A stretch of 64,000 nucleotides of DNA from Haliotispira sp965263485 (GCA_965263485.1 CBDHHO010000001.1:682001-746000), one strand, 5' to 3'; positions 52,477 to 61,735 are shown, counted from the first letter of the stretch. The notes: generated from the letters alone by a model not told the origin. Made by a program: numbers and translations.

Positions 52477-52697
52477 GGGAACCTCTAAAAATTCCAATTC
52501 CGCGCTGAATCGCGATCTTGTTGCCGAGTAAAGGTTCTGCCTTACGGCAGGATTTGTAGTGAATGGCCCGCTTCGCCCCGCCATTCACCACCGTCAGCAA
52601 AACCTTATCATACAACAAAGTATGCTTCGGCTTCACTTCCTCGCCATCGGCAAAATCTCGCTGATTCAGCATCGAAAGCGAATTTTTAGAGGTTCCC
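52477..52697. mobile_element. Family A mini-element, intact, 221 bp, with TTGA duplication
   Basis: Perfect 18-bp ends, GGGAACCTCTAAAAATTC and GAATTTTTAGAGGTTCCC, are flanked by TTGA at 52473-52476 and 52698-52701. Interior blocks (CGCGCTGAATCGCGATCTTG, ACAACAAAGTATGCTTCGGC) are shared with the other members. It is the clearest target duplication in the window. Confidence 0.85.
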
Positions 52698-52827
52698 TTG
52701 ATTTTTTTTGGCCTAAAGCGATGCGAAAAGAGAAAGCTCCTGGAACCAGAATGAGGCGGGCCGGGACCACAGTCTTGAGCTTCCTACTGAGAGCAGGCAA
52801 CGAAACAGACAAAAAGAAAGGCCCGGT

Positions 52828-53670
52828 CTAAGTGCGCAGGCTCCTGCTCCGTTGTAGCAAGAACAGGGCGATCAGCATAAAAAACAAGACAAAGACCAGC
52901 AGCAGGCCGATTGACCAGTAAATGGGTATATCCGAAATTCCCAGTACGCCGTAGCGGAAAGCATTGATCATGTACAAAATCGGGTTAGCGAAAGACAGCT
53001 TACGGAACAGCGGCGGCAGCATATTGATCGAATAAAAAATCCCGCCCAGATAAGTCAGCGGCGTCAGGACAAAAGTGGGAATGATCGAAATATCGTCAAA
53101 ATTCCGGGCCATTATGGCATTGATAAAACCCGCCAGCGAAAAGACCACGGCGGTCAGCACAATCACCAGAAGCATGATGGCCAGACTGACCGGTTGAATC
53201 TGCACAAAAAACAACGACAGCCCCGCGACAATCACCCCCACCAGCATGCCGCGCACGATGCCGCCCCCTGCATACCCGGCCAGAATCACCCAGTTGGGAA
53301 CCGGAGCCACCAGCAGTACTTCGATATTGCGCGAGAACTTGCCCATGAAAAACGAGCCCGACACATTATTGTAAGCATTGGTGATTACCGCCATCATCAT
53401 CAGACCCGGCACGATAAAAGCCATGTACGGTATGCCATCAACTTCGCCGATACGCGGCCCGATCAGATTGCCGAAAATCAGGAAATACAACGTAGTCGTA
53501 ACCGCCGAAGGCAGCAGGGTCTGCATCCAGATACGCAGGACGCGCTTGGTCTCCTTACTCAGAATGCCCAGTAGAGCCGACCAGTAGATCGTGTTCAGTG
53601 ACACAGCTGCCATACTGGCCGGAGGTGCTTCTGTCGGTTGTCCTGTTTCGAGTGCTGTGTTTGTTCGCAT
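52828..53670 (-). CDS. ABC-2 type transporter permease
   Basis: The ATG at 53670 (AAGGAAC upstream) gives 280 residues with six predicted membrane segments. Typical ABC-2 permease features are VTTTLYFLIFGNLIG, YMAFIVPGLMMM and the late motif FVLTPLTYLGGIFYSINMLP. It resembles the YadH/NodJ/DrrB group, which exports drugs or lipids. It starts about 10 bases after the ATPase stop and would form the membrane part of that exporter. The substrate is unknown. Confidence 0.9.
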   Translation of the reverse strand: MRTNTALETGQPTEAPPASMAAVSLNTIYWSALLGILSKETKRVLRIWMQTLLPSAVTTTLYFLIFGNLIGPRIGEVDGIPYMAFIVPGLMMMAVITNAYNNVSGSFFMGKFSRNIEVLLVAPVPNWVILAGYAGGGIVRGMLVGVIVAGLSLFFVQIQPVSLAIMLLVIVLTAVVFSLAGFINAIMARNFDDISIIPTFVLTPLTYLGGIFYSINMLPPLFRKLSFANPILYMINAFRYGVLGISDIPIYWSIGLLLVFVLFFMLIALFLLQRSRSLRT

Positions 53671-53680
53671 TGTCGTTCCT

Positions 53681-54652
53681 TCAGTCTGCGCTATCGCCGG
53701 AGATATGAAAGCTGGGAGCCGCATCCTGCTGTGTCAGCTTGACGAACAGAGTTTCCAGCTGATTGGCCTCCGGCCGGATATTGTGCAATTCCAGGCCCAC
53801 TGCGTTGAGCTGCTGTAAGACCCGGTTCAAGCTCTGCGCCTTGCCTACTTCCAAGCGCACCGTGTGTTCGTCCTGCTGCTCAAAGGGAAAGTGGCGGCGC
53901 AGAGCCTCTAGCTGCGCAGCAGATACCGGGCATTGGGATTCAAATAAAAAGGTCGTCTGCTCCAGTTGACGAAGCAACGCCCGCATACTGCTCCGGGTCA
54001 CCACCCGGCCATGATTGATAATGGCAATGTTGCGGCACAGGCTCTGGGCTTCTTCCAGATAGTGAGTGGTCAGTACGACAGTCGTGCCATCTTCGTTCAG
54101 GCGACGCAGCCAGCCCCACATGCTGCGCCGGATTTCGATATCGACACCGGCGCTTGGCTCGTCGAGAAACAATAGTTTCGGTTCGTGGATCAAGGCTCTG
54201 GCGATCATCACCCGGCGCTTCTGGCCGCCACTCAAGTCTATGATGCGAGATCTGGCCTTCTCCTCCAGCTCCAGCAGTGCCAAATATTTCTGTGTCTGCT
54301 GCCTGCTCTGACGCAGGCTCATGCCGTAGTACTGGCCCTGTTGCTGCAAGGTCTGCCTGACTGTTTCAAAGCTGTGGAAGTTGACTTCTTGGGGCACAAT
54401 GCCCAGCAGACTCTTGGCTAGGAACGGCTCGCGGTCAAGGTCCACGCCGAACACTTTGACTAGGCCGTCACTCTTGCGCGTCAGAGTAGAAATAATGCCC
54501 AAAGTGGTGGATTTGCCCGCGCCGTTGGGCCCGAGCAGAGCGAAAAAGTCGCCCTGCTGTACCTCTAAATCGATACCATGGAGAGCAGTAAACCCGTTAT
54601 CATAGGTTTTGCGCAGATTCCGCAGCAGCAGTGCGAGTGTGGCTGTACTCAT
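53681..54652 (-). CDS. ABC-2 exporter ATP-binding protein
   Basis: The ATG at 54652 with GGAG upstream gives 323 residues. The longer open frame to 55147 is translated tandem repeat and is not used. Walker A is LGPNGAGKST, the signature LSGGQKRRVMIARAL, Walker B LLFLDEPSAGVD and the switch TTHYLEEAQ. The C-terminal ~90 residues form the extra domain common in drug-type ABC-2 ATPases (YadG/DrrA). It drives export through the permease at 52828. Its promoter region has been invaded by the tandem array at 54774. Confidence 0.92.
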   Translation of the reverse strand: MSTATLALLLRNLRKTYDNGFTALHGIDLEVQQGDFFALLGPNGAGKSTTLGIISTLTRKSDGLVKVFGVDLDREPFLAKSLLGIVPQEVNFHSFETVRQTLQQQGQYYGMSLRQSRQQTQKYLALLELEEKARSRIIDLSGGQKRRVMIARALIHEPKLLFLDEPSAGVDIEIRRSMWGWLRRLNEDGTTVVLTTHYLEEAQSLCRNIAIINHGRVVTRSSMRALLRQLEQTTFLFESQCPVSAAQLEALRRHFPFEQQDEHTVRLEVGKAQSLNRVLQQLNAVGLELHNIRPEANQLETLFVKLTQQDAAPSFHISGDSAD

Positions 54653-54715
54653 GTGGACTCCGGGAAATAATGTTGGAAAGCCATTTGGGGTATTGTTATG
54701 AAAAGATATTTTTAT

Positions 54716-55130
54716 GGATACCTCTAAAGATTCCAATTCCGCGCTGAATCGCGATCTTTTCCGCGCTGGAGAAGGAAGGTCGGGCCTTGGCTGCGCACGG
54801 CCCTCCCCTGGTTCTCCCATGCTGCGCCAGCTCGCCCAGTTGTCAAGGAGGAAGGTCGGGCCTTGGCTACGCACGGCCCTCCCCTGTTTCTCCCATGCTG
54901 CGCCAGCTCGCCCAGTTGTCAAGGAGGAAGGTCGGGCCTTGGCTACGCACGGCCCTCCCCTGTTTCTCCCATGCTGCGCCAGCTCGCAAAAGAGGAAGGT
55001 CGGGCCTTGGCTGCGCACGGCCCTCCCCTGTTTCTCCCATGCTGCGCCAGCTCGCAAAGAGGAAGGTCGGGCCTTGGCTGCGCACGGCCCTCCCCTGTTT
55101 CTCCCATGCTGCGCCAGCTCGCATGGGAGC
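54716..55130. repeat. Family A left end followed by a 67-76-bp tandem array
   Basis: The segment 54716-54770 is a family A left end (ACCTCTAAAGATTCC) and first interior block. Five repeat units follow, beginning GGAAGGTCGGGCCTTGGCTG, at 54774, 54850, 54926, 54994 and 55061. Periods are 76, 76, 68 and 67 bases; the longer ones contain an extra CCCAGTTGTCAAG-like stretch. Units match the array at 31409. No spacers occur. Confidence 0.85.
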
Positions 55131-55140
55131 CTCCCAAGAA

Positions 55141-55322
55141 AAGCCAATTTTTAGGGATTTTCCTGCAATTTCTCTTGCCCTCCGCGGGGAAATCGTATAT
55201 TCTTAAAGAAGAACAAGCCATTTCATAACTCCATTTCATCTTTTATTAAAACCATTCCGACCTTGGCCGGAACATCATCTTTATGCATTGTTTTGCATAA
55301 TAATACCAAGGAGTATTGCACA
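55141..55322 (+). promoter_or_regulatory. Cassette promoter and structured 5' leader, copy 3
   Basis: The first bases (GCCAATTTTTAGGGATT) are a mutated family A right end. A TTCTTA / CATAAC promoter pair is weaker than in copies 1 and 2. Hairpin 1 is TTCCGACC-TT-GGCCGGAA (55255-55272) and hairpin 2 is TTATGCA-loop-TGCATAA (55281-55300). AAGGAG lies 9 bases before the ATG at 55323. Confidence 0.7.
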
Positions 55323-56467
55323 ATGGAACACAAGTTCAGTAAAATTCGCTCATCGCTCATCGCTCATCGCTCATCGCTCATCGCTCATCGAAAAAATTAA
55401 AACTATATAGCAGAGGAAATTATTTCTTTGCGGGGATTTCACGCCCATTTATCCTTTTATTTGTCTGCTCCCTGATTTTATGGGTCGCCTGCGATCCGCC
55501 CGATGATGGGGTCGATAATGGGGGCAATGACGGGGCGCCCCGCACGGTCCGCTTTGAGAAAACGATCATCGGCCTGCGGGAGTTTTTGCTCACCGTTACC
55601 GCAAACCCGGCCGGGACATACGAATTCATCCTCAGCGACTCCTCAGCCGCCCCCGCTTGGAACAACATCAAAGACCACCCCGCCCTGATAACGCGCGGCT
55701 TCTCCGCCGAGAAAAACTACCAGCGGGAAATCTACTTCAGCGTCACCAAAGATTATGTGACCCCGCCGCACAACGCGGCGGTCGATCTGCGCACCGAGCC
55801 TGAAAGCAAATATCCGGGCTTTATGAGTCCGGGGCAGAATTACTACGTCCACGCTTATCAGGACGAGGCCCACCTCAAAAGCTCTGAGGCGATCAGCACC
55901 GAGAACTACCCCGATGCTCTGCCCGCTGCCATCACGACTGAATCAGAAAGAGGTCTGCAAAGTAGTTCAGGAATCCCCATATCGGATTCGCCGCTCCGGG
56001 CCCTGTGGGGCATGGATATGTGGACAAAGAATATTGACGATGCTGCGATAATCGATGCTGCGGACAATCATAAAGGTAATGTGGCACTGCATCGCATTGA
56101 GGTGAAAAGCGGAGAAATCCTCTACCTGCCCATACGCAGCATTCAGCCCCTCCCGGATAATATGAGTGCTTGTATTGTCCCTGCGAGTAAATTATCCTTA
56201 AAAGCGTCAGATACGGGAGGAAGTAATGATGGAGTGCATCTGGTTTACCCTCCAGTGGCGGGAAATTCCTATCATGCTGATAATCCTGAGGGCGGCTCGG
56301 TGTTGTTCCACGGGCATCCTTTTCAGGGAGCTCGGCGGGCCTACTACGATATGATGGGGCAAATCGATACCACCCAGAACTACAGCAGGGCTTGGATCAC
56401 AAGCAACTGTGTGCCCGCCTTGAATTATCGTATATTTCAGCCCACCTTTCCTTTTGCGGCACCGTAG
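55323..56467 (+). CDS. Phase-variable lipoprotein, currently out of frame (OFF)
   Basis: The ATG at 55323 opens MEHKFSKI, then six CGCTCAT units, and stops at TAA after 25 codons. The lipoprotein body is open in the frame two bases away, through YSRGNYFFAGISRPFILL, a signal peptide with lipobox (LFVCSLILWVAC) and DPPDDG, up to 56467. Gain of one 7-bp unit or loss of two would put it in frame. The mature part (about 325 residues) contains RTVRFEKTIIGLREFLL, LRALWGMDMWTKNIDD and AYYDMMGQIDTT. I do not recognise its family. Its last ~25 residues resemble a fragment at 23826. Surface location is inferred from the lipobox. Confidence 0.65.
55347..55390 (+). repeat. Heptanucleotide tract, 6 x CGCTCAT
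   Basis: Six perfect units at 55347-55388 plus CG lie between the start codon and the signal peptide. Three units encode RSSLIAH. The unit sequence differs from those at 1737 and 21668 but keeps length and CGC start. Confidence 0.9.
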
Positions 56468-56514
56468 TTGAGGGGGGGCCTAATGCCGGGCGGGGCAGTT
56501 GTTCAGGGCAGCTT

Positions 56515-56577
56515 CACAAAAAAACAAATTTTTAGAGGTCCCCATCATACTCTACTCTACGGATTGGTATTACCATG
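56515..56577. repeat. Solo family A right end and solo family B right end
   Basis: AATTTTTAGAGGTCCCC at about 56527-56543 is followed by CTCTACGGATTGGTATTA at about 56557-56574. Both lack their partner end. They lie between the lipoprotein and the RND gene. Confidence 0.6.
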
Positions 56578-56599
56578 AGAGTGAGCAAGAGATAAAGCG

Positions 56600-59251
56600 T
56601 CATTTTACGGTCTCCCCTTTCGTTTTGAGATTCGTCTTGAGAACCGGTGCGGGTACAAAGACCAACAACATCGGTAAAATCAGTAAGCTGATCAGAGCCG
56701 CCACAAAGCTGGCCAGACTGGAGAACCAGCCAAAATAGCTTAAGCTGCGAAACTGCGAAAAAATAAGGGTGGCATAGCCCAGCCCCACGGCAACCGCATT
56801 GAGCAAAATACTGCTGCTCAACTGCTCCAACGTACGCATCACCGGCGTAGATGCAGGCACGCCCCCCTCTTCGGAATATTTACGCATCCTGTTCTGCCAG
56901 GCGCTGATCAGGTGGATGCTATAGTCAATACCCACGCCGATTACCAGGCTGTTAATTAATGCGGTACTGATATTCAAATCAATGCGCAGCAGGGCCATCA
57001 GCGCAAAGTTGAGCAGTAGGGTCACGGTCGGGGGCAAACAGGCCAAAAGGCCCAGCCGCAGTGATCGGAAGCTCAGCAATACCACCAGGAACACTCCTGC
57101 CAAGGCCAGCATAATACTGCGTATCTGCTCGCGCACGACCAGATGATTCATGCTCTTGACGGTGATGGAATAGCCACTCTCCAGCTGACTGTAGGCCTCC
57201 GGCAGGTAGCGTTTTTTGAACTCATCAATATCAGTCAGCACTTTCTGAATGCGATCTTTACTGCCGCTGTTGAGATAAAACGAGAGCCGGGCATCCTGAG
57301 CCTCGTAGACATCGGGACTTACGAAATTGTCCAGATTGCCCGAATACAGCGAGAGATACTGTACAGTGCTTTCTTGTGTATCGGGAATACCCACGGCACC
57401 AGGGTTCAACAGTTGGTTCAGCTGTGTGACAAAGTCCTGCAAACCGATACTTTTTCTGACTATTTCTGGGTTTTGTTGCCGCACATACGCCGCCAGACCA
57501 GCCATATATTGCAAAATCCGGGGGTTCGCTGCGGCACCGGGCTCAGGCCCCCGCAAGCTGATGTGAATTCCATAGATACCGCCCAGCTCCCGATTGACTA
57601 ACGTGCTGTCCTGAACCACCGAAGCCTTGGGATGGAAATAGCTGATGGTGTCGTTGTCAACCGGAATATAGGGAATGCCCAGTAACAGAGAACTGCTGAA
57701 CAACAGCAACAGCAGGCAACTGCTGCGCGGATAGCGCAGCAGGAAGCGGTTACTGCCACAGGCCAGGCGGGCCGAAGAGAAGCAGATTCTTCGCCTGACC
57801 TGCGTTTTCTGTGGTCCACTCAGAGCCCCGTCCGCACCGATAGAACTTTGCTTCTGCCTTTTGCCCCCCCCGTACAAGGGCAGCAGCAACGGCGCGATAA
57901 AGATACTGGCCAACCAGGACAGAGCGATGCCCAGGGCACTGAACAAGCCAAAACTGCGGACCGGCAGCATCACGCTGAAGGCGAAGGAAAGGAAGCCGAT
58001 GCCGGTGGTCACGCTGGTCAGGGTGATCGGCAGTAACAATTGCCGCTGCACTGAGATGATGGGCCTGAGCAAAGCCATCCCGTGCGAAGCCGAGCCGTGC
58101 TGGCGGAAGCGATTTAGTGTGTGGATCGAATCGGCACTGCCCAGGGCCATCACCAGCACCGGAATGCTGGCGTGAATAAAGGTAAATTGAATACCCAACC
58201 AGCCCATCAACCCGATGGTGAGCAGCACGGCAAACATCACCGGAAACAGAATGATCAACAGGGCCGAGACCCTGCGGAAATACCAATACAAAACCGCGAA
58301 GATAATCAGCAACAGTAGAGGTACCAAGCGGATCAGGTCGCGCAGAATATATTGCCCAAAGACGCTCTGGACCACGCCTTCGCCACTGAGGAAGAAGCGC
58401 AGTCCGCTTTCGTCGAACTCTCCGAGCAAAGCCACTACTTCCCGATACAATTGGAGGTGTCCGGCCGAGCTGAGGCCTGTCTGCGGCTGCAAGATGATGG
58501 CCCCATAACGAAAGTCTTCGCTATATAAAAGCCTTTCGTAAATGCCCCAGCGGTGCAGTTCTTCTTTGAGCTGCTCAAGCCGGGACTGCGATAACCCTTG
58601 CCCGTCAGCTCCTAAAGCCAGTGGCCCGATTTCTTGCAGCTCTAGGCTATTCCCTTGCTTTGCCGTTGTGCGGCGCATGATGCTCGCCGTAGTGAGCGAC
58701 TGGACGTCCTGCACCAGACCCTCCCCGGGACTGCGGGACTCTTCAGGTTCCGTAGTTTTGGCTGCATCGCCATCCGAGTCGGCAGTGGCTGATAATACGC
58801 CACCCAACAAGTCGCTGTCCTCTTCTCCCGGTGGCTCTGTCTGGTCCGCCTGTTCTAACCCGGAGTTCCGTTTGAGGGTCAGCAGGCGATTGCTCAACCG
58901 CTCAACGACTTTCATCACCTTGGAACTGAGGACATCTTCCCCGGAAATCGAACGATAGGCGATGATGATTTCCGTATCCACATTGTACAACTGCTGAATC
59001 TTCTGGTTCGCACGACGTTCTGCAGTGTTCTGCGGCAGGAACTTGCGAGAATCACTTTCTATTTCCAGCTGCCAGATGCCCCAGAGCGAGAGGCTCAGTC
59101 CGATGAGCAACAGGCCCGGCCCCAGCCATTTGTGCCGATAGAAAAATACCAGTATTCGGGCCGTCCAGAAAGCCTCAGGTAATGTTTTTGCCTTGCAGGA
59201 GGACCAAGCGGCGATGCTCCCCTGTTTTTTTTTCACTAGCATGGCTCTCAT
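56600..59251 (-). CDS. MMPL/RND superfamily exporter
   Basis: The ATG at 59251 (or 59242) gives about 883 residues. The frame extends upstream to 59353 inside the preceding gene. The layout is the RND half-repeat: a first membrane segment (WLGPGLLLIGLSLSLWGIW), a large periplasmic domain, five or so membrane segments (LIRLVPLLLLIIFAVLYWYF, LVMALGSADSIHT), then a second such half (INSLVIGVGIDYSIHL). The GxGxDY motif is typical of the MMPL/HpnN type. An acidic linker occurs near residues 130-190. With the LolA-like and outer-membrane genes upstream it probably forms a lipid or hydrophobic-compound export system across the envelope. Confidence 0.88.
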   Translation of the reverse strand: MRAMLVKKKQGSIAAWSSCKAKTLPEAFWTARILVFFYRHKWLGPGLLLIGLSLSLWGIWQLEIESDSRKFLPQNTAERRANQKIQQLYNVDTEIIIAYRSISGEDVLSSKVMKVVERLSNRLLTLKRNSGLEQADQTEPPGEEDSDLLGGVLSATADSDGDAAKTTEPEESRSPGEGLVQDVQSLTTASIMRRTTAKQGNSLELQEIGPLALGADGQGLSQSRLEQLKEELHRWGIYERLLYSEDFRYGAIILQPQTGLSSAGHLQLYREVVALLGEFDESGLRFFLSGEGVVQSVFGQYILRDLIRLVPLLLLIIFAVLYWYFRRVSALLIILFPVMFAVLLTIGLMGWLGIQFTFIHASIPVLVMALGSADSIHTLNRFRQHGSASHGMALLRPIISVQRQLLLPITLTSVTTGIGFLSFAFSVMLPVRSFGLFSALGIALSWLASIFIAPLLLPLYGGGKRQKQSSIGADGALSGPQKTQVRRRICFSSARLACGSNRFLLRYPRSSCLLLLLFSSSLLLGIPYIPVDNDTISYFHPKASVVQDSTLVNRELGGIYGIHISLRGPEPGAAANPRILQYMAGLAAYVRQQNPEIVRKSIGLQDFVTQLNQLLNPGAVGIPDTQESTVQYLSLYSGNLDNFVSPDVYEAQDARLSFYLNSGSKDRIQKVLTDIDEFKKRYLPEAYSQLESGYSITVKSMNHLVVREQIRSIMLALAGVFLVVLLSFRSLRLGLLACLPPTVTLLLNFALMALLRIDLNISTALINSLVIGVGIDYSIHLISAWQNRMRKYSEEGGVPASTPVMRTLEQLSSSILLNAVAVGLGYATLIFSQFRSLSYFGWFSSLASFVAALISLLILPMLLVFVPAPVLKTNLKTKGETVK

Positions 59252-59318
59252 GATAGCGTTATTGCCTGAGAGGTTCCCTTTCCTTACCGGAAAAAATGAA
59301 CAAAAAAGCAGGACCAGC

Positions 59319-60890
59319 TCACCAGAGCACGCTGAGCTCCAAATAGAAGGCACTGGAAGCCGTATAGCGCCCCAGGCCGCTCAAGGCATTTGCGCCCGAT
59401 TCATTAGATGCAGGGGTTTTTATTTCCAGTTTCTGGTCGAATTCCAACAGGGCAATCCATTCCAAGCCCAGGGCCAGACTTAGTTGCACACTCTGCACCG
59501 TGCTGATCTGCCAGTCCCAGTCCAGTTTCAATTCAGGATTCAGATAAAACCGTCCCAAACGCCTAGGGTGATCCTTCGCATCATAAATCAGGGGCAGTTC
59601 ATAGGTCAGGTTCAGTCCCAGCATCAGGTTCAGCGGCGGTGAGCCAGCACTCTTGGCAGAAATACTGAACGGAAAGTCCAGGTGCAATAGAAAGCGCTGG
59701 AGCAATCCTTCCCGGTAGCCGGCCAGCGAGTCGCTGAGCTGGCGTGGATAACTGCGGTCACTTTGATAATCCGGTAGCCAGCGCAGGCTATACTGTATGT
59801 TGGTGTAAAACTCTTGCCGGGAGCCATAGTAGAATTCGGCTCCAGCGACTATGTCCAGTTGCGGCGAGCGCAGCTCATAAGTGCCCGGCTCCCATGCGGT
59901 ATTCAGGCTGAAACCCGTGTCCAGCCACAGACTCCACTGATCCAGAGCCAGACGCAGGTCCAGGCCCCAGTGATGCAATTGCTCTCTCAATTCCTGACGC
60001 TGATTTATATCCGAAGTACCCGAAGGATTTTGCTGCGGGCTTGATTGGGTTCGGAACAGCAGGGCCGCATCCGGGGCATACAGGTAGCTTATACCGATGT
60101 CTGCTGCCACCTGAGGGCTGCGCGGCAGGAAAAATTGCAAACGAGCACCCAGAGTCGGCTCGGAAAAATCCAGCTCATTATTGGGAGGCAGTTTGCTCAA
60201 TTGCGACTTCAGTCCATTTGTTGGGGCCTCCGGTGCCATGTCCAAGCCATTGGGCCGGTAAAAAGGCAGGTAGGCCAGCTCCAGCTTTAGCCATTTCCAA
60301 GGTTGGAGCTGGAAGTGGGCCCCCAAGACTGGCAGTTTTTCCTGCTGGCGAAGCGCCAGTCGCAGGTTGCGCGGGTTCAAAATATCCACTGGGCTGATCT
60401 GGTCGGCCGAACCCCAGCTGAATATCTGCCAGCCCAGATTCAGGCTCCACAGTCCCTCCAAGTCATAGAGACCGACATAGAGCCGGGCCGGTTCCCAGTC
60501 ATGCTGCATCCGTAGTTGCCCTGTTTTATCCTTGTACATGGTACTTTGCAGTTCCAGACCCGCTGTCAGGCTCAGCCCCTTGCCCTGGTCAAAACTCAGC
60601 TCCAGGCGATTGCTCAGCCGGGGCCGCAGGCTGGGATCCGTGAGTCCTGAATTAACCAGGGGCAGAGCTCCGGATAAACGGTGTTCCCCCTTCAGCTTGA
60701 GCCCTGCGGGCCAAAGAGACCGGGAAGAGCGGGTAGGCCGGGTTGCTTGCTCGGTTGTGTTCTCCAACCCAAGACCTTCCAATAGGCCGGACAACTGCGG
60801 CTCTACCTCCTGAGCCTGAACGGATGGGAATAATGGGACCAGGGCTAGGAACAAAATCGTACACGAAAAATATTTCATCTCGATTTTCAT
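59319..60890 (-). CDS. Predicted outer-membrane beta-barrel protein (DUF1302-like)
   Basis: The 523-residue protein has a signal peptide (FSCTILFLALVPLFPSVQAQ) and a mature part of amphipathic strands, such as GLSLTAGLELQSTMYKDKTG and ARLYVGLYDLEGLWSLNLGW. It also has the motif WGSADQISPVDILNPRNL, seen in DUF1302-type outer-membrane proteins that accompany RND exporters. It ends FYLELSVLW, with an aromatic last residue as barrels require. An ATG at 60878 is an alternative start. It lies between the LolA-like and RND genes in one transcription unit and could be the outer-membrane partner. Confidence 0.75.
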   Translation of the reverse strand: MKIEMKYFSCTILFLALVPLFPSVQAQEVEPQLSGLLEGLGLENTTEQATRPTRSSRSLWPAGLKLKGEHRLSGALPLVNSGLTDPSLRPRLSNRLELSFDQGKGLSLTAGLELQSTMYKDKTGQLRMQHDWEPARLYVGLYDLEGLWSLNLGWQIFSWGSADQISPVDILNPRNLRLALRQQEKLPVLGAHFQLQPWKWLKLELAYLPFYRPNGLDMAPEAPTNGLKSQLSKLPPNNELDFSEPTLGARLQFFLPRSPQVAADIGISYLYAPDAALLFRTQSSPQQNPSGTSDINQRQELREQLHHWGLDLRLALDQWSLWLDTGFSLNTAWEPGTYELRSPQLDIVAGAEFYYGSRQEFYTNIQYSLRWLPDYQSDRSYPRQLSDSLAGYREGLLQRFLLHLDFPFSISAKSAGSPPLNLMLGLNLTYELPLIYDAKDHPRRLGRFYLNPELKLDWDWQISTVQSVQLSLALGLEWIALLEFDQKLEIKTPASNESGANALSGLGRYTASSAFYLELSVLW

Positions 60891-60902
60891 TGGAATCTTG
60901 TC

Positions 60903-61715
60903 CTATTTCAGGTTTTGCAGTGAAAACAAGCGCTCATCCAGCACCGGATTGATTTCCCATTCCAAGGCTTGCCATACCGTGCGATGCCCATCATCTTCAA
61001 GGTTGATGGTCAGCAAAATCTGCGGGATCAGATACGGGATTTCAGCAATATTTTTCAAAACATACGTGTCTTTTACTTTCACCCCTTTGACAAAGGCTTC
61101 GATGCGTCGGGTCTGGAATGTCTCTGTATCGATCCAATACAGCATCATGTCGTAGGGGGCTGCATCATCTTTGGGGACGGTTTCTATCGTATAAAAATAT
61201 CTTCCTTGAAAGGATTTATCCCGAATTTGCCGCAAACTGCCCCGCAGCTTGTATCGGAAGTCTTCATAGTCATGATGCTCCAGGTCGTAGTATGAAAAAT
61301 CCGTGCCCATGAAAGAATTTTTCTTAGAGCTGCTGCCAATGGTGCGTACCTTGCGGTCTCCAGGCGTAAATATTTGGGTTTCCGTATATTTTTCGTACTT
61401 GCGGCTTTGATACTTGGTGCCTGCTACGTCCTGCGGACTGATAAATTCGATCAACTGTCGGGACAGCTCATCCTGTTCCTGCTGCCAGAATTCTATGATG
61501 CGAACTCTTTTCCCCGCTCCTCTGGCATCCATCAGCAGAAGCCGGACTTTCAGGCGCAGGGTATCGGGTCGGGGCAGAGCAAAGCTTTGTTGTGCGATTT
61601 GGGAGGCATTTTTTGCTGCTTCCCCCGACTGAGCCGGCAGTTGAGCAATCGTATTACAGCCTAGAATTGAGAGAAGACTCAGAGTGCACAGTGTTTTGAG
61701 TGGAGGGCAGTACAT
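60903..61715 (-). CDS. Outer-membrane lipoprotein-sorting (LolA-like) protein
   Basis: The 270-residue protein has an N-terminal signal peptide with a likely lipobox (TLSLLSILGC). The mature domain shows RIIEFWQQEQDELSRQLIEFISPQDVAGTKYQ, SFMGTDFSYYDLEHHDYEDF and YWIDTETFQTRRIE, which fit the LolA_like family (PF17131) found next to RND genes. Such proteins bind acyl chains in the periplasm. It is the first gene of the unit with the barrel and the RND exporter. A family A end (GGGAACCTCTAAAC) lies just upstream of the start. It is divergent from a TetR gene that probably controls the unit. Confidence 0.85.
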   Translation of the reverse strand: MYCPPLKTLCTLSLLSILGCNTIAQLPAQSGEAAKNASQIAQQSFALPRPDTLRLKVRLLLMDARGAGKRVRIIEFWQQEQDELSRQLIEFISPQDVAGTKYQSRKYEKYTETQIFTPGDRKVRTIGSSSKKNSFMGTDFSYYDLEHHDYEDFRYKLRGSLRQIRDKSFQGRYFYTIETVPKDDAAPYDMMLYWIDTETFQTRRIEAFVKGVKVKDTYVLKNIAEIPYLIPQILLTINLEDDGHRTVWQALEWEINPVLDERLFSLQNLK

Positions 61716-61735
61716 AAACGAAAGGGAACCTCTAA

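Noticed and set aside
54653..55147. 165-residue N-terminal extension of the ABC-2 ATPase
   Set aside because: It is translated tandem repeat. A proper start with GGAG exists at 54652, and ATPases of this family begin there.
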